Under the pieces are notes generated by a model. The model did no database searches, was not told where the DNA came from, and worked only from the letters and a program-made list of their open reading frames with translations. Of a stretch of 46,330 nucleotides of DNA, positions 35,158-42,747 are shown piece by piece (positions within the stretch are counted from its first letter, which is position 1; each line of letters starts with the position of its first letter). The stretch spans positions 1 to 46,330 of the forward strand of contig JAHEYT010000058.1 of NCBI GenBank assembly GCA_023251455.1, written 5' to 3'. Both the position numbers and the translations under genes were made by a program. The stretch is from Bacteroidota bacterium. Its GTDB lineage: Bacteria; Bacteroidota; Bacteroidia; Bacteroidales; Prolixibacteraceae.

Positions 35158-36525
35158 ATGGCCAAAGTAAAAACCAGTTTTTTCTGTCAGACTTGCGGAG
35201 CACAGTCGCCCAAATGGGTGGGTAAGTGCAATTCGTGCGGCGAGTGGAATACCTTCGTCGAAGAAATTGTGGAACGCGAAAGTTCCAATGTAGCTTCATT
35301 TTTAACCGGAACTGGCAATCAGCCCAAACTTTTGCACGAAGTTTCGTCGGAAAACACGGCACGGATTGACACCTGTAACCAGGAACTCAACCGGGTTCTG
35401 GGTGGTGGGCTGGTCCCCGGATCGATGGTGCTGATTGGCGGCGAACCAGGCATTGGCAAATCAACTTTGGTATTACAGCTGGCTCTGGATTTGAAGAACA
35501 AAAAAATTCTATACGTTTCAGGAGAAGAAAGTATTCAGCAAATTAAAATACGGGCACAGCGCCTTCAGAAGGAAAATCAGAACTGTTACTTTTTGAGCGA
35601 AACTTCACTCGAGCACATTCTCGCACAAAGCAAACAGGTTGTCCCTGAATTGCTGATTATCGATTCTATTCAAACGGTCTCAACCGAGTCGATCGAATCG
35701 TCACCAGGTTCGGTTGGGCAAATTCGCGAATGCACCAACGGCATCCTGAAATACGCCAAAGAAAACAATGTTCCGGTTATCCTGATCGGGCACATCACCA
35801 AAGAAGGTTCGCTGGCTGGGCCAAAAGTGCTGGAACACATTGTGGATACCGTGCTTCAATTCGAAGGCGAAAACCAATACATGTACCGCATTTTACGGGC
35901 CATCAAAAACCGGTTTGGATCGACTTCCGAACTTGGAATTTTCGAAATGGGTAATTCCGGTTTGCGCGAAGTTTCCAATCCTTCCGAACTCTTGATTAAC
36001 CGGGCTCACGAAGGTTTGAGCGGAACTGCCATTGCCGCCGCCATCGAAGGAATTCGTCCTTTACTCATCGAAATTCAGGCGCTGGTGAGTACAGCGGCAT
36101 ACGGAACTCCGCAACGATCGTCAACCGGATTTGATTTGCGGCGACTCAACATGTTGCTGGCGGTACTGGAAAAACGAGCCGGTTTTAAGCTGGCTACCAA
36201 AGATGTTTTCCTGAATATTGCCGGTGGAATCAAAGTCGACGATCCGGCTATCGACTTAACGGTAATCACAGCAATACTTTCGTCGAACTTCGATTTACCG
36301 ATTCGAAAAAATGTATGCTTTGCAGGTGAAATTGGGCTTTCCGGAGAAATTCGTGCAGTAAACCGGTTGGAACAGCGTATTGCCGAAGCAGAGAAATTGG
36401 GTTTCGACAGCATTTTTATCCCCAAAGCCGGAAAGGGAATCAACCTTCAGAAATTTACAATTGAAATTTTGCAGTTCGACCGTGTCGATTTGTTTTTCAG
36501 GCACGTATTTGCAAAAAAAAGCTGA
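35158..36525 (+). CDS. radA: DNA repair protein RadA (Sms)
   Basis: A DnaB-like/RecA-family ATPase that drives branch migration in recombinational repair. The 455 residues show the N-terminal zinc finger (Cys10, Cys13 in FFCQTCG; CNSCGEW), Walker A GGEPGIGKST, Walker B LLIIDSIQT, the RadA-specific KNRFG at about residues 250-254, and a C-terminal Lon-like domain (IAGGIKVDDPAIDL, GEIGLSGEIRAV). Complete and typical. Its last codons (AAA AAA AGC TGA) lie inside a hairpin and A-run that doubles as a T-run on the other strand for a riboswitch transcript converging on it. Confidence 0.98.
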   Translation: MAKVKTSFFCQTCGAQSPKWVGKCNSCGEWNTFVEEIVERESSNVASFLTGTGNQPKLLHEVSSENTARIDTCNQELNRVLGGGLVPGSMVLIGGEPGIGKSTLVLQLALDLKNKKILYVSGEESIQQIKIRAQRLQKENQNCYFLSETSLEHILAQSKQVVPELLIIDSIQTVSTESIESSPGSVGQIRECTNGILKYAKENNVPVILIGHITKEGSLAGPKVLEHIVDTVLQFEGENQYMYRILRAIKNRFGSTSELGIFEMGNSGLREVSNPSELLINRAHEGLSGTAIAAAIEGIRPLLIEIQALVSTAAYGTPQRSSTGFDLRRLNMLLAVLEKRAGFKLATKDVFLNIAGGIKVDDPAIDLTVITAILSSNFDLPIRKNVCFAGEIGLSGEIRAVNRLEQRIAEAEKLGFDSIFIPKAGKGINLQKFTIEILQFDRVDLFFRHVFAKKS

Positions 36526-36546
36526 GGCCCCTGACCATCAGCTTTT
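36517..36546 (-). terminator. Terminator at the convergence of radA and the riboswitch RNA
   Basis: AAAAGCTGA (36517-36525) pairs with TCAGCTTTT (36538-36546) over 9 bp. On the minus strand the stem is followed by T8 (complement of 36513-36520), a strong intrinsic terminator for the RNA coming from the cobalamin riboswitch. On the plus strand only TTTT follows, so it is weaker for radA. The radA stop codon lies in the stem. Confidence 0.75.
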
Positions 36547-36559
36547 ACAACAGTTACAC

Positions 36560-36586
36560 GGTTTCAAACTTGGCAGAAGTGAAACC
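36560..36586 (-). promoter_or_regulatory. Hairpin between the riboswitch and its terminator
   Basis: GGTTTCA (36580s on the minus strand, complement of 36580-36586) and TGAAACC (complement of 36560-36566) give a perfect 7-bp stem with a 13-nt loop, extended on both sides by CAC/GTG around a bulge. A second small stem (AGCCA/TGGCT, 36592-36608) precedes it. These could be expression-platform elements or the body of a small RNA. Confidence 0.45.
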
Positions 36587-36628
36587 TGTGAAGCCAGGGA
36601 TTTTGGCTCTTACCCCGAAAGCTTCTCG

Positions 36629-36812
36629 TTGCAGGCAGGTCTTCTGGCTCTCCCGGTTTTTGCCAACCTTCCCAATCGTTGTTGACAATCAGTGGTTATT
36701 TTCGGCAAAACCTCCTTGCGGATAAAGGATTACAGCTGCGGGGACAGCTCCTGATTCGAACAGGATTCCCTCTTAGTTCCGAATAAACGGAAACCGGCAA
36801 CACGGTTGCAAT
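36629..36812 (-). promoter_or_regulatory. Cobalamin riboswitch without a downstream gene
   Basis: On the minus strand all the B12-aptamer landmarks occur in order: a P1 stem TTGCA/TGCAA at the ends, the TTCCG/CGGAA hairpin, AAGAGGGAATCC, AGCTGTCCCCGCAGCTGTAA, CCACTG, GGGAAGG, and the B12 box GAGCCAGAAGACCTGCC. GGTTTTGCC and GGCAAAAACC pair around the core. It faces the 3' end of radA, which is on the other strand, and no plausible ORF lies between. The gene it once controlled may be lost, or it may control a noncoding RNA. Confidence 0.93.
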
Positions 36813-36890
36813 AATAATAAGAAATTTTATTCAGGAAAGTTTTGCAGGGTTAACAAATTAAGAAGTTTGGCTTCGATGAACTCAGGCGCC

Positions 36891-36905
36891 AGCCTTCGAC
36901 AGGCT
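36891..36905. repeat. Short CTTCGACA-type intergenic motif
   Basis: AGCCT (36891-36895) and AGGCT (36901-36905) flank TCGAC; the half motif CCTTCGACA recurs 22 nt later. Dispersed CTTCGACA(A/G)GCTC elements are common between genes in several bacterial genomes, so this may be a fragment of a repeat family. From base 36813 to 36963 I see nothing else. Confidence 0.3.
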
Positions 36906-36963
36906 CTGGTAGTGCCCTTCGACAATTTAGTCCAATGCCTGTACGTTTGTAAATTATTCGAAT

Positions 36964-36971
36964 TACCTTTG
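36964..36971 (+). promoter_or_regulatory. Candidate -7 box for the DUF4296 gene
   Basis: TACCTTTG matches TAnnTTTG exactly, 24 nt before the ATG at 36996. A second match, TACGTTTG, lies at 36942-36949. Neither has a perfect -33 partner at 19 nt. Confidence 0.45.
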
Positions 36972-36995
36972 AGCCTGAAATTAATGGAGTAAATA

Positions 36996-37376
36996 ATGAA
37001 ACATCTCATTGGAATCGTGCTGTTTGCAGCTATTCTTTCAGGACTTTCATCCTGCTATTCAACCTCGATTAAAAAACCCGACGAGCTCATCAAAAAAGAT
37101 AAGTTCGTAAAAATGATGGTTGATATTTACCTTGTCCAGGGAATTAATATTGACCAGAAAATTGATTCCATCCACAAAAAACTTACGCAAACCGATCTGT
37201 ATTTTTCGGTTTTAAAGAAATACGACGTGCCGGATACGGTCTTTATCCGCTCGCTGATTTATTACACCAGCTTTCCAAAAGATTACGAGAAAATGCACCT
37301 TCAGATGATGGATATTTTGAAAGAATCTGAACTCCAATTCAAACCAAAGGGCAACCTTGAAGAAGGGAACCAATGA
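36996..37376 (+). CDS. DUF4296 lipoprotein
   Basis: A 126-residue lipoprotein of a Bacteroidota-specific family. The signal (GIVLFAAILSGLSSC) ends in a lipobox with Cys20. The DUF4296 core is seen in DELIKKDKFVKMMVDIYLVQG and in LTQTDLYFSVLKKYDVPDTVFIRSLIYYTSFPKDYEKM, here given as landmarks in pieces. Function unknown; envelope location is expected. Its stop overlaps the start of the next gene by 4 nt (ATGA), so the two are translationally coupled. Confidence 0.87.
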   Translation: MKHLIGIVLFAAILSGLSSCYSTSIKKPDELIKKDKFVKMMVDIYLVQGINIDQKIDSIHKKLTQTDLYFSVLKKYDVPDTVFIRSLIYYTSFPKDYEKMHLQMMDILKESELQFKPKGNLEEGNQ

Positions 37377-37849
37377 AAAAGTTTGCGGCCAATTATGTGA
37401 TCTCCGATTCAGGAGAATTACTAAAAAACGGAATTGTAGTTGCCGAAGACGATGGTTCTGTGCTCGAATACATTGATACAGATGGCCAGCTTCAGGAAAT
37501 AGCGAGGCTCGAATTTCGCAACGGAATTATACTTGGCGGATTTACCTTTGTTAAAATTCGCGAAGCTACCCCACTTCATGATTTTGATTCACGTTTTAGC
37601 TCATTGATTTTACCCGAAATTTCAGGGATGAAAGAGATTTCGATCCTGAAATGGCTTGATATCTGCAAGAAAATTCCGACACTTTTTCCTGACATGATAA
37701 TTACGGAAATTATGAGGGGAATTACCGATATTCTATGCACGGATTGCGGTTTCAGGAAAGAAAATACACCGGGGATTTATCTCCTGACCGGAAGCGATTT
37801 AATCGTTTTAAAACTTACGATGAATTGCCGGTTAAAACGAATTCTATAA
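37373..37849 (+). CDS. Barrel-less amidohydrolase-like protein (composite domain only)
   Basis: A 158-residue protein. Residues 1-60 resemble the N-terminal beta strands of amidohydrolases (KNGIVVAEDDGSVLEY, then FRNGIILGGFTFVKI where active enzymes have PGFVNAHxH). Residues 95-158 resemble their C-terminal end (ISILKWLDICKK, then TPGIYLLTGSDLIVLKLT). The metal-binding barrel that should separate them, some 250 residues, is missing, as is every HxH motif. It is coupled by a 4-nt overlap to DUF4296 and precedes a radical SAM gene. It could be a decayed gene or a domesticated binding domain; the frame is open throughout, and no frameshift is apparent. The homology call is by eye. Confidence 0.6.
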   Translation: MKKFAANYVISDSGELLKNGIVVAEDDGSVLEYIDTDGQLQEIARLEFRNGIILGGFTFVKIREATPLHDFDSRFSSLILPEISGMKEISILKWLDICKKIPTLFPDMIITEIMRGITDILCTDCGFRKENTPGIYLLTGSDLIVLKLTMNCRLKRIL

Positions 37850-37878
37850 ACCAAGTTTCTACTTTTTACCTTGAATTT

Positions 37879-38658
37879 ATGTCAACCTTTTTATTCGATC
37901 AAATCATATTCGGACCTGTAAAGAGCCGCCGGCTGGGCATTTCTCTGGGCGTAAACCTTTTGCCAACCGATAGCAAAGTGTGTTCGTTCGACTGTATTTA
38001 TTGCGAATGCGGCTGGACTCCCCGAAAACGAGCACAAAAAGCGGTTTTGCCAACACGCGAAATAGTCAGGCAAAAGATGGAAGAAAAGCTCGCCGAGATG
38101 GTTGAAAGCAACGAATTACCTGACGTAATAACTTTTGCAGGAAATGGAGAACCAACCTTGCATCCTGAATTTGAAGGCATCATTGACGATACGATCGAAC
38201 TTCGCGACCGCCTGACTCCCAAAGCGCGGATTGCAGTATTATCGAATGCCACCATGTTGCACAAGCCCGCAGTTGTCAGGGCATTGCTGAAAGTTGAAGA
38301 CAACATTCAGAAACTTGATTCAGGATTTGAAGAAACAATCCGAAAAATTGATTGCCCCGCAACCCATTTTAAGCTGAATGATGTGGTTGAAAACCTGAAA
38401 TCGTTCAACGGAAAAGTGATCATTCAAACCATGTTCCTGCGCGGAAACTTCAAAGGTGAAATTATCGACAACACCACCGAAGCCGAACTGGCCGCGTGGT
38501 TGAAATTGGTCGCTGAAATCAAGCCATCACAGGTAATGATTTATACCATCGACCGCGACACTCCTGCATCCGGTCTCGAAAAGATAAAACTCGATGAACT
38601 CGAATTGATTGCTACGCGTGCCCGTGCCATTGGGTTCGAAGTTCAGGTTTCGGGATAA
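37879..38658 (+). CDS. Radical SAM protein, COG0731-like
   Basis: A 259-residue radical SAM protein. The [4Fe-4S] cluster motif is CSFDCIYC (Cys35, Cys39, Cys42, a CxxxCxxC), preceded by FGPVKSRRLGISLGVNLLP, typical of COG0731, a group annotated as wyosine-synthetase-like although bacteria lack wyosine. FAGNGEPTLHPEF is the SAM-binding GGE-like motif. The true substrate is unknown. The ATG at 37879 is used because the family similarity begins there; the 48 upstream in-frame codons overlap the preceding gene. Third gene of a short operon with DUF4296 and the barrel-less protein. Confidence 0.86.
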   Translation: MSTFLFDQIIFGPVKSRRLGISLGVNLLPTDSKVCSFDCIYCECGWTPRKRAQKAVLPTREIVRQKMEEKLAEMVESNELPDVITFAGNGEPTLHPEFEGIIDDTIELRDRLTPKARIAVLSNATMLHKPAVVRALLKVEDNIQKLDSGFEETIRKIDCPATHFKLNDVVENLKSFNGKVIIQTMFLRGNFKGEIIDNTTEAELAAWLKLVAEIKPSQVMIYTIDRDTPASGLEKIKLDELELIATRARAIGFEVQVSG

Positions 38659-38696
38659 AAAAGTAGTGGTCTGTCGCAGTATTCAGAAAAATGTTC

Positions 38697-38714
38697 CGAG
38701 ATACGAGATACGAG
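38697..38714. repeat. Short tandem repeat ATACGAG x2
   Basis: CGAG is followed by two copies of ATACGAG in the gap before the transporter gene. Such GAGATAC-type micro-repeats may seed slippage or mark an intergenic repeat family; no function is visible. Confidence 0.4.
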
Positions 38715-38790
38715 TTCCGCGTAACTTGAAACAAAGACGCATCCATCAAAGAATTCTAGACCCCAGCTTTCTTAAATCGTAAATTGCACA

Positions 38791-38820
38791 TTGTTTAATG
38801 GTAAATACTTCTTACTTTTC
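38791..38820 (+). promoter_or_regulatory. Promoter of the transporter operon
   Basis: TTG (38791-38793), 19 nt, then TACTTTTC (38813-38820), one mismatch from TAnnTTTG. It predicts a transcript start near 38827, which favours the ATG at 38846 over the upstream one at 38798. Confidence 0.5.
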
Positions 38821-38845
38821 GCAGCAAATTTTTAACGCCTATTCA

Positions 38846-40288
38846 ATGTCCGCACTTCAAGTTTTTAAGAAATACCCCCGCATATTTTGGCTTTCCAACC
38901 TTATCGAATTGTTCGAACGCTATGCCTGGTATGGTTTTTACATGGGCTTCGGCCTGTTTTTAGTGGGTTCGAAAGAAACCGGTGCAATGGGATTTTCTCC
39001 GGTCGAGAAAGGCACTATCATGGGTACAGGCTCCATGTTGTTATATCTTTTACCAATCCTCACCGGAGCTATTGCCGATAAAATTGGGTACAAAAAGGTT
39101 TTGTTAATGGCCTTCCTGATTTATGCATCCGGGTTCTTTATGATCCAGCAGTTCAGTAGTTTCGAAATGGTGTTTATCTCATTTATCTGGATTTGCGTAG
39201 GCGGCGCATTTTTCAAACCCATCATCACTGCCATGATATCTAAAACCACGAATCCTGAAACGGCATCCATCGGGTTCGGAATTTTCTACATGATGGTGAA
39301 TATCGGCGGATTTATCGGCCCATTTGTTGCCGGAATCGTTTTAGGCAAAGGTTGGAATTTTGTGTTTATGCTTTCGATTGCTGCCATTGCCATTAATTTC
39401 CTGATTACTTTGTTCTTTTTTAAGGAACCCGAACAGGAAAAAACGCCAACGCCACTGCTCCAATCCATCGCTCAGCCATTTAAAAATATTTTCATTACTC
39501 TGATTAACTGGCGTTATACCATGTTTCTTGTCATCATGTCGATTTTTTGGGCTGCCTTCAACCAATTATATTACACCTTCCCTATTTTCATTGAAGACTG
39601 GGTTAATACAGCCACCATTTATCAAGGGATTCATTCGATTTTTCCATCATTCGCCAACCTCATCGGAACCCCAGCCGGGACTATTTCGGCTGTAACTTTG
39701 AGCAGTATGGATTCGTTTTTTATCATCGCTTTCCAGATTGCAGTTTCGGCTTTTGTCATGCGGTTTAAACCGCTGAACGCGATGATGGGTGGTATTTTTG
39801 TGCTTTCAATTGGGATTTCCCTGATGTTTGGCGTTCAGAGCGGATGGATTGTTCTGCTTGGCTTGCTTATTTTTGGACTGGGAGAAATGGGCAGTTCTCC
39901 AAAGTTTACCGAATATGTTGGAAACATTGCTCCAGCCGACAAAAAAGCACTGTACATGGGCTCGGCCTATTTAGCCATTGCATTGGGTCACCAAATTGCA
40001 GGTTTTCTTTCCGGAGCGCCTTACGAAAAAGTAGCCGATAAACTATTTCTCCTGAAAGCCGAAGTCCTCAAGCGCGGGTTGTCGGTTCCCGAAATTGGCG
40101 ATAACTTCACCAAAACCGATTATTTCAACGAGGCTGCCCAACAGATGAATTTCACACAGGGACAACTGACCGATTTTCTCTGGAACAGCTATCATCCGCA
40201 GTCTATCTGGATTATTTTCAGCTCAGTTGCATTAAGTGCGGTAGTTCTCTTATTTTTGTATGATCGGTTTATACTTCCGAAAAAATAG
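38846..40288 (+). CDS. POT/PTR-like MFS transporter
   Basis: A 480-residue inner-membrane protein with about twelve helices. NLIELFERYAWYG holds the ExxER motif that links proton binding in POT/PTR peptide transporters; DKIGYKKVL is the MFS loop motif, and GGAFFKPIITAMISK resembles the POT second signature. Later, GLGEMGSSPKFTEYVGNIAP matches the family's helix-10 region. It has a long loop (about residues 390-450) between the last helices. The substrate may be a peptide or another small molecule. It is followed after 3 nt by an outer-membrane-type gene, so the two are clearly an operon. Confidence 0.85.
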   Translation: MSALQVFKKYPRIFWLSNLIELFERYAWYGFYMGFGLFLVGSKETGAMGFSPVEKGTIMGTGSMLLYLLPILTGAIADKIGYKKVLLMAFLIYASGFFMIQQFSSFEMVFISFIWICVGGAFFKPIITAMISKTTNPETASIGFGIFYMMVNIGGFIGPFVAGIVLGKGWNFVFMLSIAAIAINFLITLFFFKEPEQEKTPTPLLQSIAQPFKNIFITLINWRYTMFLVIMSIFWAAFNQLYYTFPIFIEDWVNTATIYQGIHSIFPSFANLIGTPAGTISAVTLSSMDSFFIIAFQIAVSAFVMRFKPLNAMMGGIFVLSIGISLMFGVQSGWIVLLGLLIFGLGEMGSSPKFTEYVGNIAPADKKALYMGSAYLAIALGHQIAGFLSGAPYEKVADKLFLLKAEVLKRGLSVPEIGDNFTKTDYFNEAAQQMNFTQGQLTDFLWNSYHPQSIWIIFSSVALSAVVLLFLYDRFILPKK

Positions 40289-40291
40289 AAT

Positions 40292-41407
40292 ATGCAAAAG
40301 ATTCTGTCCATATTTTTCCTGATTTTGGCTGTAACTCAACTCAACGGTCAAACCCTGACTGACCTAAATTATCATTACAAAGACCTTGACACTTCTGAGG
40401 TAAAAACCCTGAATTTCAGGATTGAGAGCATGAGTTTTTTTCACAACACTGAATACATGGGCGAGATTGTTGACGGTTATACCTGGACTGGCGCCTGGCT
40501 GCGACCTAAACTGAGTTATACTTTTTCTGACAAACTGAAACTGGATGTGGGTGGTCATTTTCTGAGGTATCACAGCCGCGATGATTTTACCATTGTCCGC
40601 CCCTGGTTTTCGGCTGAATATCAGATGTTCGACAAAATGAAGGTCGTTTTTGGAAACCTGAATGAGAATCGCAATCATGGCTTGGTGAAGCAACTCTGGG
40701 AACCCGAACGAATGATGACCGATGCGCCGCGCGAAGGAGTTCAGTTTTTGTACCAGTCAAAGTTTGTTGAATTGCAAAACTGGATGAGTTGGGAGCAGTT
40801 TATTTTGCCCGGCGATCCGTATCAGGAACATTTTACTTTCGGTCTGAGTGGCCGGGCGCAAATCTATTCCAATTCAATTTCCACCGTTAAAGTTCCATTG
40901 CAACTATTGGTCTATCATCAGGGCGGCGAAATTGATTCAAGTCCGTTGGGAGTGGTGACTCATTATAATTATGCCACCGGATTGGAAACTAAGTTTAAAG
41001 TCGGAGATCGGTTTTTAAAAGATATTGACCTGAATATGCACTGGGTTGGTTACCAATGTCCGGATGGACCTGCGCCTTATGGTTACGACAATGGTTATGG
41101 TTATTCAATTACATTGGGCGGCGACACCCGTTTGGGCAAATTTTCGTTTGATTACTGGAATGCCTACCAGTTTATTGCGCCTTACGGCAAACGGATTTAC
41201 ATGTCGATTTCCCACCGCGACATCGCTCTTTCGCAGCAGAACCGTTCGCAGGCTGCCTTTAATTATATGATGAAAAAAAGGATTCTGAAAGACATCGAAT
41301 TTGCGTTCCAGGGCGAAGCGCTTTACGATTTTCTGACCACTAAATTCTCATTCGCTTTCGGCTATTATTTGGTCATCAATCAGGATTTTTTGCTGAAGAG
41401 GTTTTAG
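40292..41407 (+). CDS. Predicted outer membrane beta-barrel protein
   Basis: A 371-residue protein of unknown family. A signal peptide (QKILSIFFLILAVTQLNGQ) is followed by a pattern of amphipathic strands (LRPKLSYTFSDKLKLDVGGHFLRYHS; WFSAEYQMFDKMKVVFGN), and the chain ends in phenylalanine (LLKRF), an outer membrane assembly signal. The stop-start gap to the transporter is 3 nt. A two-membrane uptake or export pair is the likely meaning. No porin family could be named with confidence. Convergent with the AT-rich lipoprotein. Confidence 0.7.
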   Translation: MQKILSIFFLILAVTQLNGQTLTDLNYHYKDLDTSEVKTLNFRIESMSFFHNTEYMGEIVDGYTWTGAWLRPKLSYTFSDKLKLDVGGHFLRYHSRDDFTIVRPWFSAEYQMFDKMKVVFGNLNENRNHGLVKQLWEPERMMTDAPREGVQFLYQSKFVELQNWMSWEQFILPGDPYQEHFTFGLSGRAQIYSNSISTVKVPLQLLVYHQGGEIDSSPLGVVTHYNYATGLETKFKVGDRFLKDIDLNMHWVGYQCPDGPAPYGYDNGYGYSITLGGDTRLGKFSFDYWNAYQFIAPYGKRIYMSISHRDIALSQQNRSQAAFNYMMKKRILKDIEFAFQGEALYDFLTTKFSFAFGYYLVINQDFLLKRF

Positions 41408-41427
41408 TGAAAAACAAAATATGCTTA

Positions 41428-41991
41428 CTACTTAACATTCTTCAATACATCAGGCAATCCATTGTCAAAACCCCTTAAGAGTCCATAAAACATGATGTTA
41501 TCTTTATCTTTATCCGAAAAATTAGTCCATTCGTTTATAATATAATCAACCCTTTTGATATCTAGTTTTAAATATCGTGAAGCAACCGCTCCATTCTCGA
41601 AGCAAATAAAAGAATAAAACAAACTTGTTGCTTTTTGTTTGTAGCTTATTTTATCTGAGTTTCTGTAGCACAATAAGTAATTTTTGGCAAGTTCATAACC
41701 TATAAGTATTTTCTCTACTTCGTCACTACACTCATTATATTTCCTCTCTATTCCACCAGTCATATTGCTAAAATCAACATCCTCTTTATTATACTTGGAA
41801 ATACTATCATTGAGTTCCTTAACTATACTTTTATATTTTATTCCAAAACTTTGTATTTTAGAATTTAACCTCAAAGTATCTGGTTTAGAGACTAATTCAG
41901 TCTCTATTTTTTGAATAGCCTTTTGCTTTTTTGTAGTACTATTACAGTTTGTCATAAGGCAAACAATAAGAACAAATAATATCCATTTCAT
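41428..41991 (-). CDS. AT-rich hypothetical lipoprotein
   Basis: A 187-residue lipoprotein: MKWILFVLIVCLMTNC ends in a lipobox cysteine (Cys16), followed by a charged, mostly helical region (KKQKAIQKIETEL). No family recognised. Base composition is well below that of its neighbours, and codons such as ATA and AGA-type adenine-rich ones are frequent, suggesting horizontal gain. The ATG at 41991 is preferred over an upstream start because it places the signal peptide correctly. Upstream to 42240 (225 nt) I see no gene. Confidence 0.7.
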   Translation of the reverse strand: MKWILFVLIVCLMTNCNSTTKKQKAIQKIETELVSKPDTLRLNSKIQSFGIKYKSIVKELNDSISKYNKEDVDFSNMTGGIERKYNECSDEVEKILIGYELAKNYLLCYRNSDKISYKQKATSLFYSFICFENGAVASRYLKLDIKRVDYIINEWTNFSDKDKDNIMFYGLLRGFDNGLPDVLKNVK

Positions 41992-42240
41992 AATTTCAAC
42001 TTTTAATTTATACATTTTATCTTACTGAATTGTCGAAAACCAAGAAATCCACTAATACTGTGTTAAGCTACATCAATAATTATGAAAATCAAAATATATT
42101 TAATGACCCAATTCAATTGCTTACTTTGACAACTGACAATCAAACCAAAATATAAATTTTAGTTCAAATACATAATGTATAGCATTACCTTTTGTCGTTT
42201 TCAGGACAGGTCTTTATTGTTGGAAACTTTAAGAGTTAGA

Positions 42241-42747
42241 CTAAAGGTAAAACCTCCACAATTTATTCGCCCATTCTCCTGCATAACCTATCCCAATTCG
42301 TTTCGAAGTCTTGAATTCGGTAACTGGTTCAGCATCTTCAACCCAAATCCGGGAAGAATTGACCAGATTTTCACCATAAAAAGATTTATCGAGTTGCAGT
42401 TTTCGGCCAACGCGGCCAGGCCCCGAACAGCCTTCGATTCCCCGAATCAATACAGCCGAAGCATCGCCTTCATTTCCGGTCACCAGATTCAGCAACCAGT
42501 ACATGCCATAAATAAGGTAAACGTAAACCGTTCCACCTTCCATAAACATGACTTCGGTGCGCGGAGTTCGTCCTTTGCTGGCATGGCAGGCCAAATCCTC
42601 AGTTCCGCGGTAGGCCTCGGTTTCAATGATGCGGTATTTTTCAATCCGTCCATCTTCAAATTGCCTGACCAGTAACTTGCCAATCAGCGCCGGAGCAACT
42701 TCCAAAACATCGCGAAGAAAAAAGTCAGGTGAAAGACGATCGGTCAT
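42241..42747 (-). CDS. 3-methyladenine DNA glycosylase (AAG/MPG family)
   Basis: Excises alkylated or deaminated purines. The 168-residue protein begins MTDRLSPDFF and has the family's VAPALIGKLLVR, the catalytic-glutamate region RIIETEAYRGTEDLACHASKGRT, VYVYLIYGMYWLLN and GPGRVGRKLQ. It is shorter than the human enzyme, as bacterial forms are. Its start overlaps the stop of the O-antigen ligase gene by 4 nt (ATGA), so translation is coupled to that unrelated gene. Cytoplasmic. Confidence 0.94.
   Translation of the reverse strand: MTDRLSPDFFLRDVLEVAPALIGKLLVRQFEDGRIEKYRIIETEAYRGTEDLACHASKGRTPRTEVMFMEGGTVYVYLIYGMYWLLNLVTGNEGDASAVLIRGIEGCSGPGRVGRKLQLDKSFYGENLVNSSRIWVEDAEPVTEFKTSKRIGIGYAGEWANKLWRFYL

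Noticed and set aside
36629..36812. Cobalamin riboswitch controlling the DUF4296 operon to its right
   Set aside because: The aptamer reads on the minus strand, away from those plus-strand genes.
38798..38846. Upstream ATG at 38798 as the transporter start
   Set aside because: The predicted transcript start near 38827 lies after it, and the extra 16 residues do not resemble the family.
26136..41407. Expected tRNA genes or CRISPR repeats in intergenic gaps
   Set aside because: No cloverleaf-like sequence with the conserved T-loop, and no regularly spaced repeats, were found by eye; a tRNAscan run would settle this.
42175..42675. A 166-codon open frame on the plus strand
   Set aside because: Antisense to the DNA glycosylase gene.
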